Notes: generated from the sequence alone by a model not told the origin. Positions 15,084 to 22,965 are shown, counted from the first letter of the stretch. The stretch: DNA of 64,000 bases from Desulfurobacteriaceae bacterium (GCA_027063785.1 JAMORC010000024.1:62001-126000), one strand, 5' to 3'. Numbers and translations: made by a program.

Positions 15084-16709
15084 TTACTTCTTCTTGCCGG
15101 CTTCGAAGAGTGTAGGTGTTCCGGCGTCGTCCAGCAGGTGAATAGCCTGATAGAGCGGGCTGTTGGGGTTCTTGGCGTTAAGTTCGGCAGCTTTACGCTT
15201 CTTGTAAGCTTCGAAGATCGGGTTGTGGCCGAACTTCTTGCCGAGGTACTTGTCGCGGTTGTTGTACCTCTCAAGCCACCTCTGCCATTCCTCTTCGCTG
15301 AGCCAACCCTTCTTGTAAGCAGCCTCGACGTTCTTCTTGACCATCTCCCAGTACTTATCGCCGAGGAGCTTGTAAGCCATAGGTGTCTCGTACATCTCGG
15401 CAGTGACGATGGACCAGACGTTTCCGGGGAAGTCGTAAACCCTGTAGGGGAAGAACTTAAGCGGAGACTTGCTCTCCCAGATCTTCTTGGCTTCAGGTAT
15501 TCCATTCTCGGCAAGGTAGTGGATTGTTTCCATGAGGTCGTACTGGAGTTCCCAGATACCGTGCCACTGGGTGTAGTCGGCGGCCATCATCTCGGCACCC
15601 ATCCTGAACCTACGACCCTCATGGTGCCAGCCGTGGTACATAGCCTTAGCAGGCTGCGGCACCCATCCGCCGTTGATAACTTTCTTGAGCTTCTCGGGGA
15701 TCTTGACAGGGTTGAAGATATCACCGTACTTCTTCGGATTCTTTTCAGCGTACTTCTTAGCAAGGTTGTTCCAGTAAACGAACTGCCTCCTGAGCTCGTT
15801 GTACTGGAGGTTTACAAGGTCCATCTGGAGGAAGTAGTCGGTTACGAAGTTGGGGGAGTGACAGTTCTTACATACAGCTTCCATCCTCTGACGCTTAACT
15901 TTCCAGTCGCCGAGCTTCTCCTTGAACCAGATAGTCCTGTAAGACCAGGGAGCCTGAGATTCCCAAGCAAGCCTTGCACTTACGTTGTGGGTTCCCTCAA
16001 CACCGGGAGCGGCGTCCATGTGACAGGTTGTACATGTCGGAACGGGAATCGGAATTCCCGCCTGTGAGGACTTATAGCCGAGGTCCCACTCCTTGTAGTG
16101 GGTCATAAAGATGTTTCCGTGCTTGGATTCAAGGTACTCCTCAATGTGAGGATGGTCGGGTCCGATGTGACACTCACCACAGGTGTAGGGGTTCCTTGCA
16201 ACTGCAATGTCAAATGTGTGTTTGGGGTGGCAGGCATCACACTCACCTACGCTGCCGTCCCAATGGAGAGCCGTAATGTTGTGACACTGCTCACAGCCGG
16301 CCTTTGTTGCAACGATAGGCTCCCAGATAGCCCTGTCGGCGTTGGCGTAAAGCCAGAAGGGATAGGCGTGCTTACTCTCTGTGAACTCCTTAACCTCTTT
16401 GGGGTGACACATAGAACAATCTTTCGGAGTCGGATGGCTTGCTACAACAGGGCCTCCGGGACACTTGAAAGCGTCTCCGTCACTTTCGCTGGCCCTGTGA
16501 CAGATTGCACAACCTACGCCCATCTTGGCGTGCTTTGACTGAGCCCACTGCTCGATAACTTTGGGTGCCACTCCCTTCTTCAGGTGACACTCAACACAGC
16601 CTTCGGAAGACTTTGGTACCTCCACACCGTTAACGGTAAGAGCGTAAGATGAAGCCCCGAAAACAACGGTGAGGAGGCACGCTTTCAGTGCCGTGCGCAA
16701 TCCCCTCAT
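15084..16709 (-). CDS. Octaheme hydroxylamine-oxidoreductase-like cytochrome 2
   Basis: A 541-residue secreted cytochrome, paralogous to the Hao-like protein at 12977-14365. After a signal peptide ending near residue 23 there are eight heme sites: CVECH 38, CAICH 67, CSMCH 98, CEQCH 139, CDACH 157, CGECH 177, CTTCH 226 and CKNCH 280. The family segment with HHEGRR and MMAADYTQWHG is at 362-384. It has a 150-residue charged C-terminal extension that the first paralogue lacks. Where paralogue 1 has DW, this one has DY (Y379). The start is the ATG at 16709 behind CGGAGGG, not the in-frame ATG 23 codons further up. The best guess is nitrite- or hydroxylamine-reducing enzyme; oxidation of hydroxylamine is possible in principle. 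Confidence 0.88.
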   Translation of the reverse strand: MRGLRTALKACLLTVVFGASSYALTVNGVEVPKSSEGCVECHLKKGVAPKVIEQWAQSKHAKMGVGCAICHRASESDGDAFKCPGGPVVASHPTPKDCSMCHPKEVKEFTESKHAYPFWLYANADRAIWEPIVATKAGCEQCHNITALHWDGSVGECDACHPKHTFDIAVARNPYTCGECHIGPDHPHIEEYLESKHGNIFMTHYKEWDLGYKSSQAGIPIPVPTCTTCHMDAAPGVEGTHNVSARLAWESQAPWSYRTIWFKEKLGDWKVKRQRMEAVCKNCHSPNFVTDYFLQMDLVNLQYNELRRQFVYWNNLAKKYAEKNPKKYGDIFNPVKIPEKLKKVINGGWVPQPAKAMYHGWHHEGRRFRMGAEMMAADYTQWHGIWELQYDLMETIHYLAENGIPEAKKIWESKSPLKFFPYRVYDFPGNVWSIVTAEMYETPMAYKLLGDKYWEMVKKNVEAAYKKGWLSEEEWQRWLERYNNRDKYLGKKFGHNPIFEAYKKRKAAELNAKNPNSPLYQAIHLLDDAGTPTLFEAGKKK

Positions 16710-16745
16710 GTTTCCCTCCGGTGAAGTTTGAATTTTTCCTCTAAT

Positions 16746-16778
16746 ATTATACATAAAGCTGTCAAGAGAGGTGTTCAA
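16746..16778 (-). promoter_or_regulatory. Probable promoter of octaheme gene 2
   Basis: The minus strand carries TATAAT (16746-16751), overlapped by TATGTA (16750-16755), with TTGAAC 17 bases upstream of the latter (16773-16778) and a TTGACA between them. One of these combinations is likely used; the leader is about 35 bases. Confidence 0.45.
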
Positions 16779-16791
16779 GTTGTAATAAGCA

Positions 16792-16840
16792 ATACACTAT
16801 TTTAATTAATATTTTAAAAATTTAATTAGAGATACACTAT
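16792..16840. repeat. Pair of direct repeats in the divergent intergenic region
   Basis: ATACACTAT occurs at 16792-16800 and again at 16832-16840, exactly 40 bases apart (about four helix turns), with a very AT-rich stretch between. Both lie upstream of octaheme gene 2 and upstream of the divergent ricT promoter. They could be regulator sites. Confidence 0.4.
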
Positions 16841-16862
16841 CATATCCGCAACTTTTACCAGC

Positions 16863-16890
16863 TTGCCTTTCTTTTTGTAGACCTTATACT
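16863..16890 (+). promoter_or_regulatory. Probable promoter of the ricT gene group
   Basis: TTGCCT (16863-16868) and TATACT (16885-16890) are separated by 16 bases, about 37 bases before the ricT ATG. Confidence 0.5.
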
Positions 16891-16927
16891 TTGTCATAGC
16901 GTTATCTTAACTTTGGTAGGAGAGACA

Positions 16928-17839
16928 ATGTTAGTGGTGAAGTTCAGATATCCCGACACTGAAAAGACAGGACTTGCGGTGCTTGACGGAGTTTGCATTA
17001 GTTCCGGAAAAGAGGTAGTGGTGAAAACCGACAGGGGGGAAGAACTTGTCAAAGCCCTGAAGGTTTACGAAGTAGATGAGCAGACGTTGGAGAAGTTCGG
17101 CCTGAAGCTAGAAGATCTCTATACCGTTGTAAGGGTGGCAACGGAAGAAGACAGGAACAGGTTTGCAGATAATGAGCTTTTTGCCGTTGATGCCCTTGAG
17201 GTTTGCAGGGAAAAGGTTTCAAAGCACCAACTCAGTATGAAGCTTGTTAAAGCTTACACCACCTTAAACAGGGAAAGGATTGTGTTTTACTTTACGGCCG
17301 AATCCAGAGTTGACTTCAGACAGCTCGTAAGGGATCTTGCTGCCCACTTCAGGACGAGGATTGAGCTGAGGCAGATTGGGGTTAGGGACGAAGTAAAGAT
17401 GGTCGGTGCTGTCGGTATGTGCGGAAGGATTTGCTGCTGTAAGGAGTTTTTAGAATGTTTCCAGTCCGTTTCCCTCAACCTTGCCAGGTTACAGGGACTT
17501 CCCCCGAATCCCTCAAAGCTTTCCGGGACTTGCGGGAGGCTTATGTGCTGTCTCAAGTTCGAAGAGGCCAACTACTTAATAAGGGAACACCTGCCGGAGG
17601 TGGGAGAGACGGTTGAGACTTTTCAAGGAACCGGAAAGGTTGTTGATATAAACGTTCCGCTGGAAGTTGTGATAGTTGAGATTGAAGGCAAGGGAAGAGT
17701 AGCCTTTCCCATAAGGGAGTTCGTTACGGAAGATGAGTGGAATGCCTATATAAATAAGGTAAAGGAAAAGATCGACGATAGATTCAGCTGCTTTACGAGA
17801 GCGGGAGTGATAGGAAATGAGAATAGCGGCAGAGCTTAA
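16928..17839 (+). CDS. ricT: PSP1 / RicT (YaaT) family protein
   Basis: A 303-residue PSP1-domain protein. The centre contains the cysteine-rich hallmark GAVGMCGRICCCKEF followed by GTCGRLMCCLKFEE, which in Bacillus RicT helps bind 4Fe-4S clusters in the RicAFT complex that affects RNA processing. In many genomes this gene lies beside holB and tmk, and both are found 3-4 kb downstream here. The start is the ATG at 16928 with AGGAGAG upstream; the frame is open from a TTG five codons earlier. No RicA or RicF partner is visible, so the role in this organism is unknown. Confidence 0.88.
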   Translation: MLVVKFRYPDTEKTGLAVLDGVCISSGKEVVVKTDRGEELVKALKVYEVDEQTLEKFGLKLEDLYTVVRVATEEDRNRFADNELFAVDALEVCREKVSKHQLSMKLVKAYTTLNRERIVFYFTAESRVDFRQLVRDLAAHFRTRIELRQIGVRDEVKMVGAVGMCGRICCCKEFLECFQSVSLNLARLQGLPPNPSKLSGTCGRLMCCLKFEEANYLIREHLPEVGETVETFQGTGKVVDINVPLEVVIVEIEGKGRVAFPIREFVTEDEWNAYINKVKEKIDDRFSCFTRAGVIGNENSGRA

Positions 17840-18620
17840 AAGTCCCCTTAACAGGCTTTTTGTCTTTGAGACGGAAGATGGCTACAGGGTGGAGTCTGTC
17901 TTTTATAAGGGAGAAAGGTTATGTATTTCCAGTCAGGTTGGCTGCCCCGTCAGGTGTGCGTTCTGTGCCTCCGGAAAAAAGGGGCTTTTCAGAAATCTCT
18001 CTGCCGAAGAGATGTTTAATCAGTATAAGCTGCTGAAGGAGAAACTTCCTATAAAGGGTATTGCCGTAGCCGGGATAGGAGAGCCTTCTACCAACGTTTC
18101 GGAAGTGGAAGAGGCTTTGGAGCTTTTTAAGAAGGAGGGTTTAAAAGTTACCATCAGTACTTCCGGTTATCCCATTAAGGGGTTTAAAAGGCTGATAAGG
18201 CTGAACCATGACGGCCTTACCCTTTCGGTTCATGCCGTAAAGCCGGAGACCAGAAAGAAACTTTTCGGCGTTTTTGAGCCTTTAGATGATATATTGAACG
18301 CTTTGAAAGAGCACCTTTCGGAATCATCTTCTTCCAGGAGGAAGAAATTTCAGCTCGGCTATCTTCTCATAAAAGGTGTGAACGACGATAGGGAAAACCT
18401 CGAGCTACTTGGACGGATTGCAAGGGAGATGAGGCTGACAGTCATGCTTATGGCCTACAACGAGATTCCGGGAGTAGGCTTTAAGGGAGTGTCGGAGCAG
18501 GAGTATGAAGATGCTTTTCTATTCCTGAGAAAAATGGGAGTGAGGGTTACTTTAAGTAACAGGTTCAGGAGAGATCCTCTCGGCGGTTGCGGGACTTTGA
18601 CAATCGGAAGGGAGGTGTGA
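17817..18620 (+). CDS. Short RlmN/Cfr-family radical SAM RNA methyltransferase
   Basis: A 267-residue radical SAM enzyme of the RlmN/Cfr family. It has the cluster motif CPVRCAFC at about residues 43-50, the GIGEPSTN segment, NRFRRDPLGGCGTL at the C-terminus with the cysteine that carries the methyl group in RlmN/Cfr, and GVNDDRENL. Typical RlmN proteins are 340-390 residues; the N-terminal accessory domain (about 80-90 residues) is almost entirely absent. It probably methylates 23S rRNA A2503 and/or tRNA, but the missing domain makes the target uncertain. It overlaps ricT by 23 bases and is followed after one base by a lipoprotein gene. Confidence 0.82.
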   Translation: MRIAAELKSPLNRLFVFETEDGYRVESVFYKGERLCISSQVGCPVRCAFCASGKKGLFRNLSAEEMFNQYKLLKEKLPIKGIAVAGIGEPSTNVSEVEEALELFKKEGLKVTISTSGYPIKGFKRLIRLNHDGLTLSVHAVKPETRKKLFGVFEPLDDILNALKEHLSESSSSRRKKFQLGYLLIKGVNDDRENLELLGRIAREMRLTVMLMAYNEIPGVGFKGVSEQEYEDAFLFLRKMGVRVTLSNRFRRDPLGGCGTLTIGREV

Positions 18621-18621
18621 G

Positions 18622-19218
18622 GTGAGAAAGATTCTCTTCCTATTCATCTTGCTGGCGGTCGGAGCCTGTGGGTTGAAGGAGAAAGAGATTAAGGTGCCTC
18701 AAGAAGAAGTCGGGAAAGTTGCCGCAATAGGCGAAAAAGCCACGAAGAAGCTGATGGCTGAGCTTAAGTCCAACCTGGGAAAGGCTATAAGGGAAGGTGG
18801 GATGCCCGGGGCTATTGAGTTCTGCGCCGGAAAAGCACAGGAGCTTGCCCAGAAAGTCAACAGAGAACTTGTTGTTGTTAGAGTTTCGAGGGTTTCCGAT
18901 AAGTACAGGAATCCCAAGAATAAGCCGGACAGTTTGGATATGAAGGTTATAAGAATGTTTAAAGAGAAGCTTAGGAAGGGTAGCCTCCCTCCCTACTACG
19001 TTACTGCTGTAGAGAGGGGCGGGAAGCTCTACTATGTTTACTACAAGCCGATAAGGGTTGCTCCTTTCTGCCTTCAGTGTCACGGAAATCCTGAGGAAAT
19101 GGATCCGGAAGTCCTGAAGGTTTTAAGGGAGAAGTATCCGGAGGATAAAGCTTTAAACTACAAAGCCGGTGATCTCAGAGGCGTTTTTAAGGTGGTAATT
19201 CCTGCAGATAAAATTTAG
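18622..19218 (+). CDS. Heme-binding lipoprotein, DUF3365 / Tll0287-like
   Basis: A 198-residue lipoprotein starting at a GTG, with lipobox LAVGAC (cysteine 16). The body has the pattern of the DUF3365 (Tll0287-like) sensor domain: AIEFCAGKAQELAQKVN, VSRVSDKYRNPKNKPD, and then APFCLQCHGNP, a single c-type heme site (CLQCH) near residue 150. Such domains bind heme c outside the cytoplasmic membrane and are often redox or gas sensors; here no signalling domain is attached, so it may be an electron carrier or a binding protein. It is co-oriented with the rlmN-like gene (1-base gap). Confidence 0.82.
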   Translation: MRKILFLFILLAVGACGLKEKEIKVPQEEVGKVAAIGEKATKKLMAELKSNLGKAIREGGMPGAIEFCAGKAQELAQKVNRELVVVRVSRVSDKYRNPKNKPDSLDMKVIRMFKEKLRKGSLPPYYVTAVERGGKLYYVYYKPIRVAPFCLQCHGNPEEMDPEVLKVLREKYPEDKALNYKAGDLRGVFKVVIPADKI

Positions 19219-19232
19219 AAAGGGGAGCGGGA

Positions 19233-19724
19233 ATGTTTGTTAAAGAAGGTGAACTTCCGGGAATAGGGAAGAAATACTCGATAAAAACGGAAAACGGGGA
19301 TACGGTTGTTGTAGTTATCCACTTTACGGGGAAAAGGGAAATTTACTACTTTGAAGGTGATAGTGAAGAGCCTACTGCCGTAATAGAGCTTACGGATGAG
19401 GAGGCAAGGACTCTCGGGACTATCCTGGTCGGTGCCCTCTTCCAGCCCACTTCTGATGAGGAAAAGATCGGCTTTCTTATGAAACACCTGGCCTTTGAGT
19501 GGATAAAAGTTCCCGAGGGGAGCTTCCTCGCCGGTAAAACGATAGGTGAACTTGATATAAGAAAGAAATACGGAGTTATTATCGTTGCCGTAATAAGGGA
19601 AGAGAACGTTGTTGTTTCCCCCTCTCCGCTCTTTAGGATAGAGGAGGGTGATACTCTGGTTGTAGTTGGTAGTCTTGAAGATGTTAAGAGGTTTATGAAG
19701 CTCGTTGAAGAGAGGAAAGGGTAG
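19233..19724 (+). CDS. khtT: K+/H+ antiporter regulatory subunit, KhtT-like
   Basis: A 163-residue cytoplasmic protein. The C-terminal half (about 85-160) is an RCK_C/TrkA-C domain: WIKVPEGSFLAGKTIGELDIRKKYGVIIVAVIRE, then FRIEEGDTLVVVGSLEDVKRF. The N-terminal half resembles the KhtT N-terminal domain (GIGKKYSIKTENGDTVVVVIH). Together with the next gene, two bases away, it matches the two-gene KhtTU type of potassium/proton antiporter, where the small protein gates the channel in response to pH or nucleotides. Confidence 0.85.
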   Translation: MFVKEGELPGIGKKYSIKTENGDTVVVVIHFTGKREIYYFEGDSEEPTAVIELTDEEARTLGTILVGALFQPTSDEEKIGFLMKHLAFEWIKVPEGSFLAGKTIGELDIRKKYGVIIVAVIREENVVVSPSPLFRIEEGDTLVVVGSLEDVKRFMKLVEERKG

Positions 19725-19726
19725 TA

Positions 19727-20902
19727 ATGGAGCACTTTGCGGGAACTCTTGCCCTTTTCCTCTCTGCCCTCCTTGCTTCTTACTTGATAGCTTATAGGTT
19801 CGGGTTTCCGGTTATTCCGGTATACATACTTGCGGGAATTTTCCTCTCAACGGTGGTTCACTTCCGCGACATTCATGTCTTTGAAGTTCTCGGTGTAATA
19901 CTTCTCCTCTTCTACATAGGACTTGAGTTTTCCCTGGCAGAGTTGACGAAGAACTTCCGTTCGGTCGTTTCTGTTGGAATTGTTGATCTGCTCTTTAACC
20001 TTATTCCGGGCTTTTTTGCTGCAAAACTTTTGGGGTTTGATAACCTGATTGCCTTTGTCGTTGCGGTTATCCTCTACCCGAGTTCTTCCGCTATTGTTTC
20101 AAAGCTTCTGATAGACCTTAAGAAGCTGGCGAACCCTGAGGTTGAGCCGGTGCTTTCTATCCTTGTCTTTGAGGACATAGCCGCTGCGACGCTCCTTGCA
20201 GTGCTTGTCAACCTTTCGGGAGGGGATGCTTCACCTGTTGAAATTTTGAAAGTCGTTATAAAAATTGCTCTCTTTATCTTTGCTGCTGTTTTTGTCATAA
20301 AGAACTTTAACAAGTTGGTGGATGTGGCTTTCGGTAAACTTGGTACTTCTTCGGAGTTTACTGTTCTCCTCGTCTCAACAGTTCTCTTCCTGTTTGTTGA
20401 AGCTACGTTGGGATTCGGGCTATCGGAATCGATAGGGGCATTTACGGCCGGCATGCTCTTTGCTGAAAGTTCCCATAAGGAAGCGGTAGAATCGGTCGTG
20501 ATACCTTACAGAGAACTTTTCGGTGCTCTTTTCTTCCTTACCTTCGGACTTTCGATAGAGTTTGAGAGCTTTTCTCCGTCTCTTCTGTTTCCTCTTGTGG
20601 TTTTGGTAATGCTGTCAATAGTCACCAAGCTTCTTACCGGGATTGTTGCTGCAAGGTTTTACGGCCTTGGCGTGAGAAGGGGATTTTCTGCGGGAATCAT
20701 GCTGATACCGAGGGGCGAGTTCTCCATCCTCGTAGCTGCTACTGTTCCGAAGCTTGTTCCCCTTACTGCCGTTTACGTCCTCTTCTCATCCGTAATCGGA
20801 TCTCTTGCCGTGAAGGAGTCGGGTAGAATTATCAACGCCCTCTTCGGTAAAAAGGAGAGAAAGAAGAGCCGTCTGACGAGAAGCCAGCTCTTGGGGGATT
20901 GA
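19727..20902 (+). CDS. khtU: Monovalent cation:proton antiporter (CPA2, KhtU/KefB-like)
   Basis: A 391-residue membrane protein with about 12-13 hydrophobic segments and CPA2 hallmarks: ILLLFYIGLEFS in the fourth segment, PSSSAIVSKLL in the fifth (the discontinuous ion-site helix), and GAFTAGMLFAES. It lacks the C-terminal TrkA-N domain of KefB, consistent with using the separate KhtT-like protein as regulator. It likely exports K+ (or Na+) in exchange for protons. It is followed directly by tmk. Confidence 0.88.
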   Translation: MEHFAGTLALFLSALLASYLIAYRFGFPVIPVYILAGIFLSTVVHFRDIHVFEVLGVILLLFYIGLEFSLAELTKNFRSVVSVGIVDLLFNLIPGFFAAKLLGFDNLIAFVVAVILYPSSSAIVSKLLIDLKKLANPEVEPVLSILVFEDIAAATLLAVLVNLSGGDASPVEILKVVIKIALFIFAAVFVIKNFNKLVDVAFGKLGTSSEFTVLLVSTVLFLFVEATLGFGLSESIGAFTAGMLFAESSHKEAVESVVIPYRELFGALFFLTFGLSIEFESFSPSLLFPLVVLVMLSIVTKLLTGIVAARFYGLGVRRGFSAGIMLIPRGEFSILVAATVPKLVPLTAVYVLFSSVIGSLAVKESGRIINALFGKKERKKSRLTRSQLLGD

Positions 20903-21517
20903 GTGTTTATAACGTTTGAGGGAATAGAGGGGAGCGGAAAATCAACTCAGGCGAAACTTCTTTACGAATGGTTTCTTGACCGGGGGAGAAGGGTCGTTCT
21001 CACCAGGGAGCCGGGGGGAACTGAGGCTGCCGAAAGGATAAGGGATTTAATCCTCAGGGAGTGGGAAGAGAGCTTTCCCCCTTTCTCCGAACTGTGCCTT
21101 TACCTGGCTGCAAGAGGTTTTCACGTTAAGAACCTGATAAAACCTTCCCTCTCTGAAGGAGCAGTCGTTATCTGCGACAGGTTTTCTGACTCTACTCTTG
21201 CCTATCAGGGTTACGGCAGGGGGCTTGACCTGGAGTTGATAAAAAAGATGAACAGGGAAGTAACTGAGGGTATTAAGCCGGATTTGACCTTTCTTATAGA
21301 CGTTCCCGTTGAGGTCGGCCTTGAGAGGATAGGGAAGCGGAGAAGGGATAGGATTGAGGGAGAGTCCCTTGAGTTTCACAGGAGAGTAAGGAGGGGGTTT
21401 CTGGATATTGCCGGGAAAGAGCCGGAGAGGGTAGTTGTTGTTGACGGAACCGGAAGCAGGGAGGAGGTCTTTAAGTTTATTCTTTCTGTCCTGAAGGAGA
21501 AAGGGTATGCCCCTTAA
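20903..21517 (+). CDS. tmk: Thymidylate kinase
   Basis: A 204-residue dTMP kinase that converts dTMP to dTDP. The P-loop EGIEGSGKSTQ (residues 5-15), the DR(F) motif ICDRFSDSTLAYQGYGRG around 90-110, and the LID segment RRRDRIEGE are present. The start is a GTG placed directly after the previous stop. It overlaps holB by 11 bases; tmk-holB is a widespread pair. Confidence 0.95.
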   Translation: MFITFEGIEGSGKSTQAKLLYEWFLDRGRRVVLTREPGGTEAAERIRDLILREWEESFPPFSELCLYLAARGFHVKNLIKPSLSEGAVVICDRFSDSTLAYQGYGRGLDLELIKKMNREVTEGIKPDLTFLIDVPVEVGLERIGKRRRDRIEGESLEFHRRVRRGFLDIAGKEPERVVVVDGTGSREEVFKFILSVLKEKGYAP

Positions 21518-22364
21518 TACTATCGTTGGACATTCCAGGCAGATTAAGCTCATAAAGGAGCTTATCGAAAGAGGAGAGTTTCCGCAGAGTTCTATTTTTT
21601 CCGGCGTTGAAGGGGTCGGGAAAAGACTTGTAGCTGTTGAATCCTTAAAGCTAATTTCAGGATCTGACCTTGAGGTTAGGATTATCGGAAGTGAAAAGCC
21701 CGCAACAATTGAGGAGGTCAGGGAGCTGACAGAGTGGCTTTTCCTAAAGCCCACTGAGGGGAAGGCAAAAGGAGTGGTTATTGATAACGCCGAGGAGATG
21801 AGGAGTGAAGCGTCAAATGCCCTTTTGAAAACGCTTGAGGAGCCGCCCGGCTATGCTTATATAATCCTTATAACGAGGAACGAAAACGCCCTTCTTCCTA
21901 CAATAAGATCAAGGTGCAGAATCTTCAGGTTTGGAAGACTTACGGATTCTAACGTTGAGTTTATCCTCAAAAAGCAGGGGATAAAGCCCGACAGGAAAAT
22001 TACTAAGCTCTCTGGAGGAAGTGCAGGGCTTGCCCTGAAGCTTCATGAAAGTCAGGTTCCGCAGTTGATTGAGAAACTTTCCCGTCTGTTAAAACGGCGG
22101 AGAGTTCTTCCCGTTCTTTCTGAATTTACACCGAAGTTTTCAAAGGTTTCCAGAGAGGAGGCGCGCCTGTTCCTGGATGCCCTTGAGAATTTAGTCAGAG
22201 AAAGGGGAACTTTTGACAGGTGGGAAGAGGCCATAAACAGGGGGAGGCTTTACTTGAAGTTCTACGGAAAGCCCCAGTCGGTTGTTGAGTGGGTTATCCT
22301 TACGGCTATCCTCGGGAAAGGAATCAGAGTTGCAGGTGGATCCTCTTTACTTTCCTCTTTCTAA
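21507..22364 (+). CDS. holB: DNA polymerase III delta' subunit
   Basis: A 285-residue clamp-loader subunit. The N-terminal part reads IVGHSRQIKLIKELIERG and GVEGVGKRLVA (the P-loop, with lysine 35), then VVIDNAEEMRSEASNALLKTLEEPP (Walker-B-like, no catalytic acid needed in delta') and LPTIRSRC (sensor 1 and arginine region). The zinc-module cysteines of many delta' proteins are not present. It is shorter than E. coli HolB (334). The 3' end overlaps the convergent carbonic-anhydrase-like gene by 41 bases. Confidence 0.9.
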   Translation: MPLNTIVGHSRQIKLIKELIERGEFPQSSIFSGVEGVGKRLVAVESLKLISGSDLEVRIIGSEKPATIEEVRELTEWLFLKPTEGKAKGVVIDNAEEMRSEASNALLKTLEEPPGYAYIILITRNENALLPTIRSRCRIFRFGRLTDSNVEFILKKQGIKPDRKITKLSGGSAGLALKLHESQVPQLIEKLSRLLKRRRVLPVLSEFTPKFSKVSREEARLFLDALENLVRERGTFDRWEEAINRGRLYLKFYGKPQSVVEWVILTAILGKGIRVAGGSSLLSSF

Positions 22365-22965
22365 CAGACTCCGGAATCTCTTTTAACAAGTCGTGATTTC
22401 TTATTTCTTCCGGATCCTTTATTCCGTTAAAGTTTATCAGGTAAAAGTTCGGTTTATCTCCGTAGATGCCGTTTTCGTCCAGCACAAGCCCGCAGACGAA
22501 GAGTTCCCCGGCCTCTACCGGTTCCTTGAACTCGTTAAGGGATAGAAGCTTCTCAATCTGGACGTCAATGTTCATTTCCATAAGTGCGGCGTTGAGCTGC
22601 GAGCGGTTTTCTCCGTAAAGCGGGAGGAGGATCTCTCCGTTTTCCTCATAGACTTTTTTTAAAAGCTTCAGCTCAAACTCTGCCGCTTGAAAAGTAAGGT
22701 TGAGGAAGGTTTCAAAGTCGAAGGATGTTGTTCCGGCGACTGCAATCAGCGGAACTTTCAGTTCTTTGACTGCGTAGTAAACAGAGGCAAGGTTTGGAAA
22801 GACCTGGGCGGCGCTGTTGGCCACTATGTAGCTTTCCGGGAAGAGGGAGGAGATCCTCCACAGCATTGTCGAGGTGCAGACGATGCAGGAATCGAAACTG
22901 TCCTGCCTCTCTTTTACTGCGCAGTCCCTCATTAAAAGCTTTTCAATTACTTTTATCGCTTTCAT
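22324..22965 (-). CDS. Degenerate beta-carbonic-anhydrase-like protein
   Basis: A 213-residue cytoplasmic protein whose first 90 residues follow the beta-class carbonic anhydrase layout: IVCTSTM (29-34) where active enzymes have C-x-D-S-R, ESYIVANSAAQV where they have R-N-A-G, NLASVYYAVKELKVPLIAVAG (58-78) for the SLEYAV..L.V..I.V.G strand-helix, then GTTSFD where they have GH-x-x-C-G. Only the first zinc-ligand cysteine (C30) could remain; the histidine, the second cysteine and the Asp-Arg pair are gone. The rest of the protein is not recognised. It starts inside the stop of the phosphoesterase gene (ATGA), so it is in the topA transcript. The family assignment is from pattern only. Confidence 0.55.
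   Translation of the reverse strand: MKAIKVIEKLLMRDCAVKERQDSFDSCIVCTSTMLWRISSLFPESYIVANSAAQVFPNLASVYYAVKELKVPLIAVAGTTSFDFETFLNLTFQAAEFELKLLKKVYEENGEILLPLYGENRSQLNAALMEMNIDVQIEKLLSLNEFKEPVEAGELFVCGLVLDENGIYGDKPNFYLINFNGIKDPEEIRNHDLLKEIPESVRKRKVKRIHLQL

Noticed and set aside
15138-16067. Plus-strand open frame of about 309 codons opposite octaheme gene 2
   Set aside because: Antisense shadow; composition and lack of a ribosome site argue against coding.
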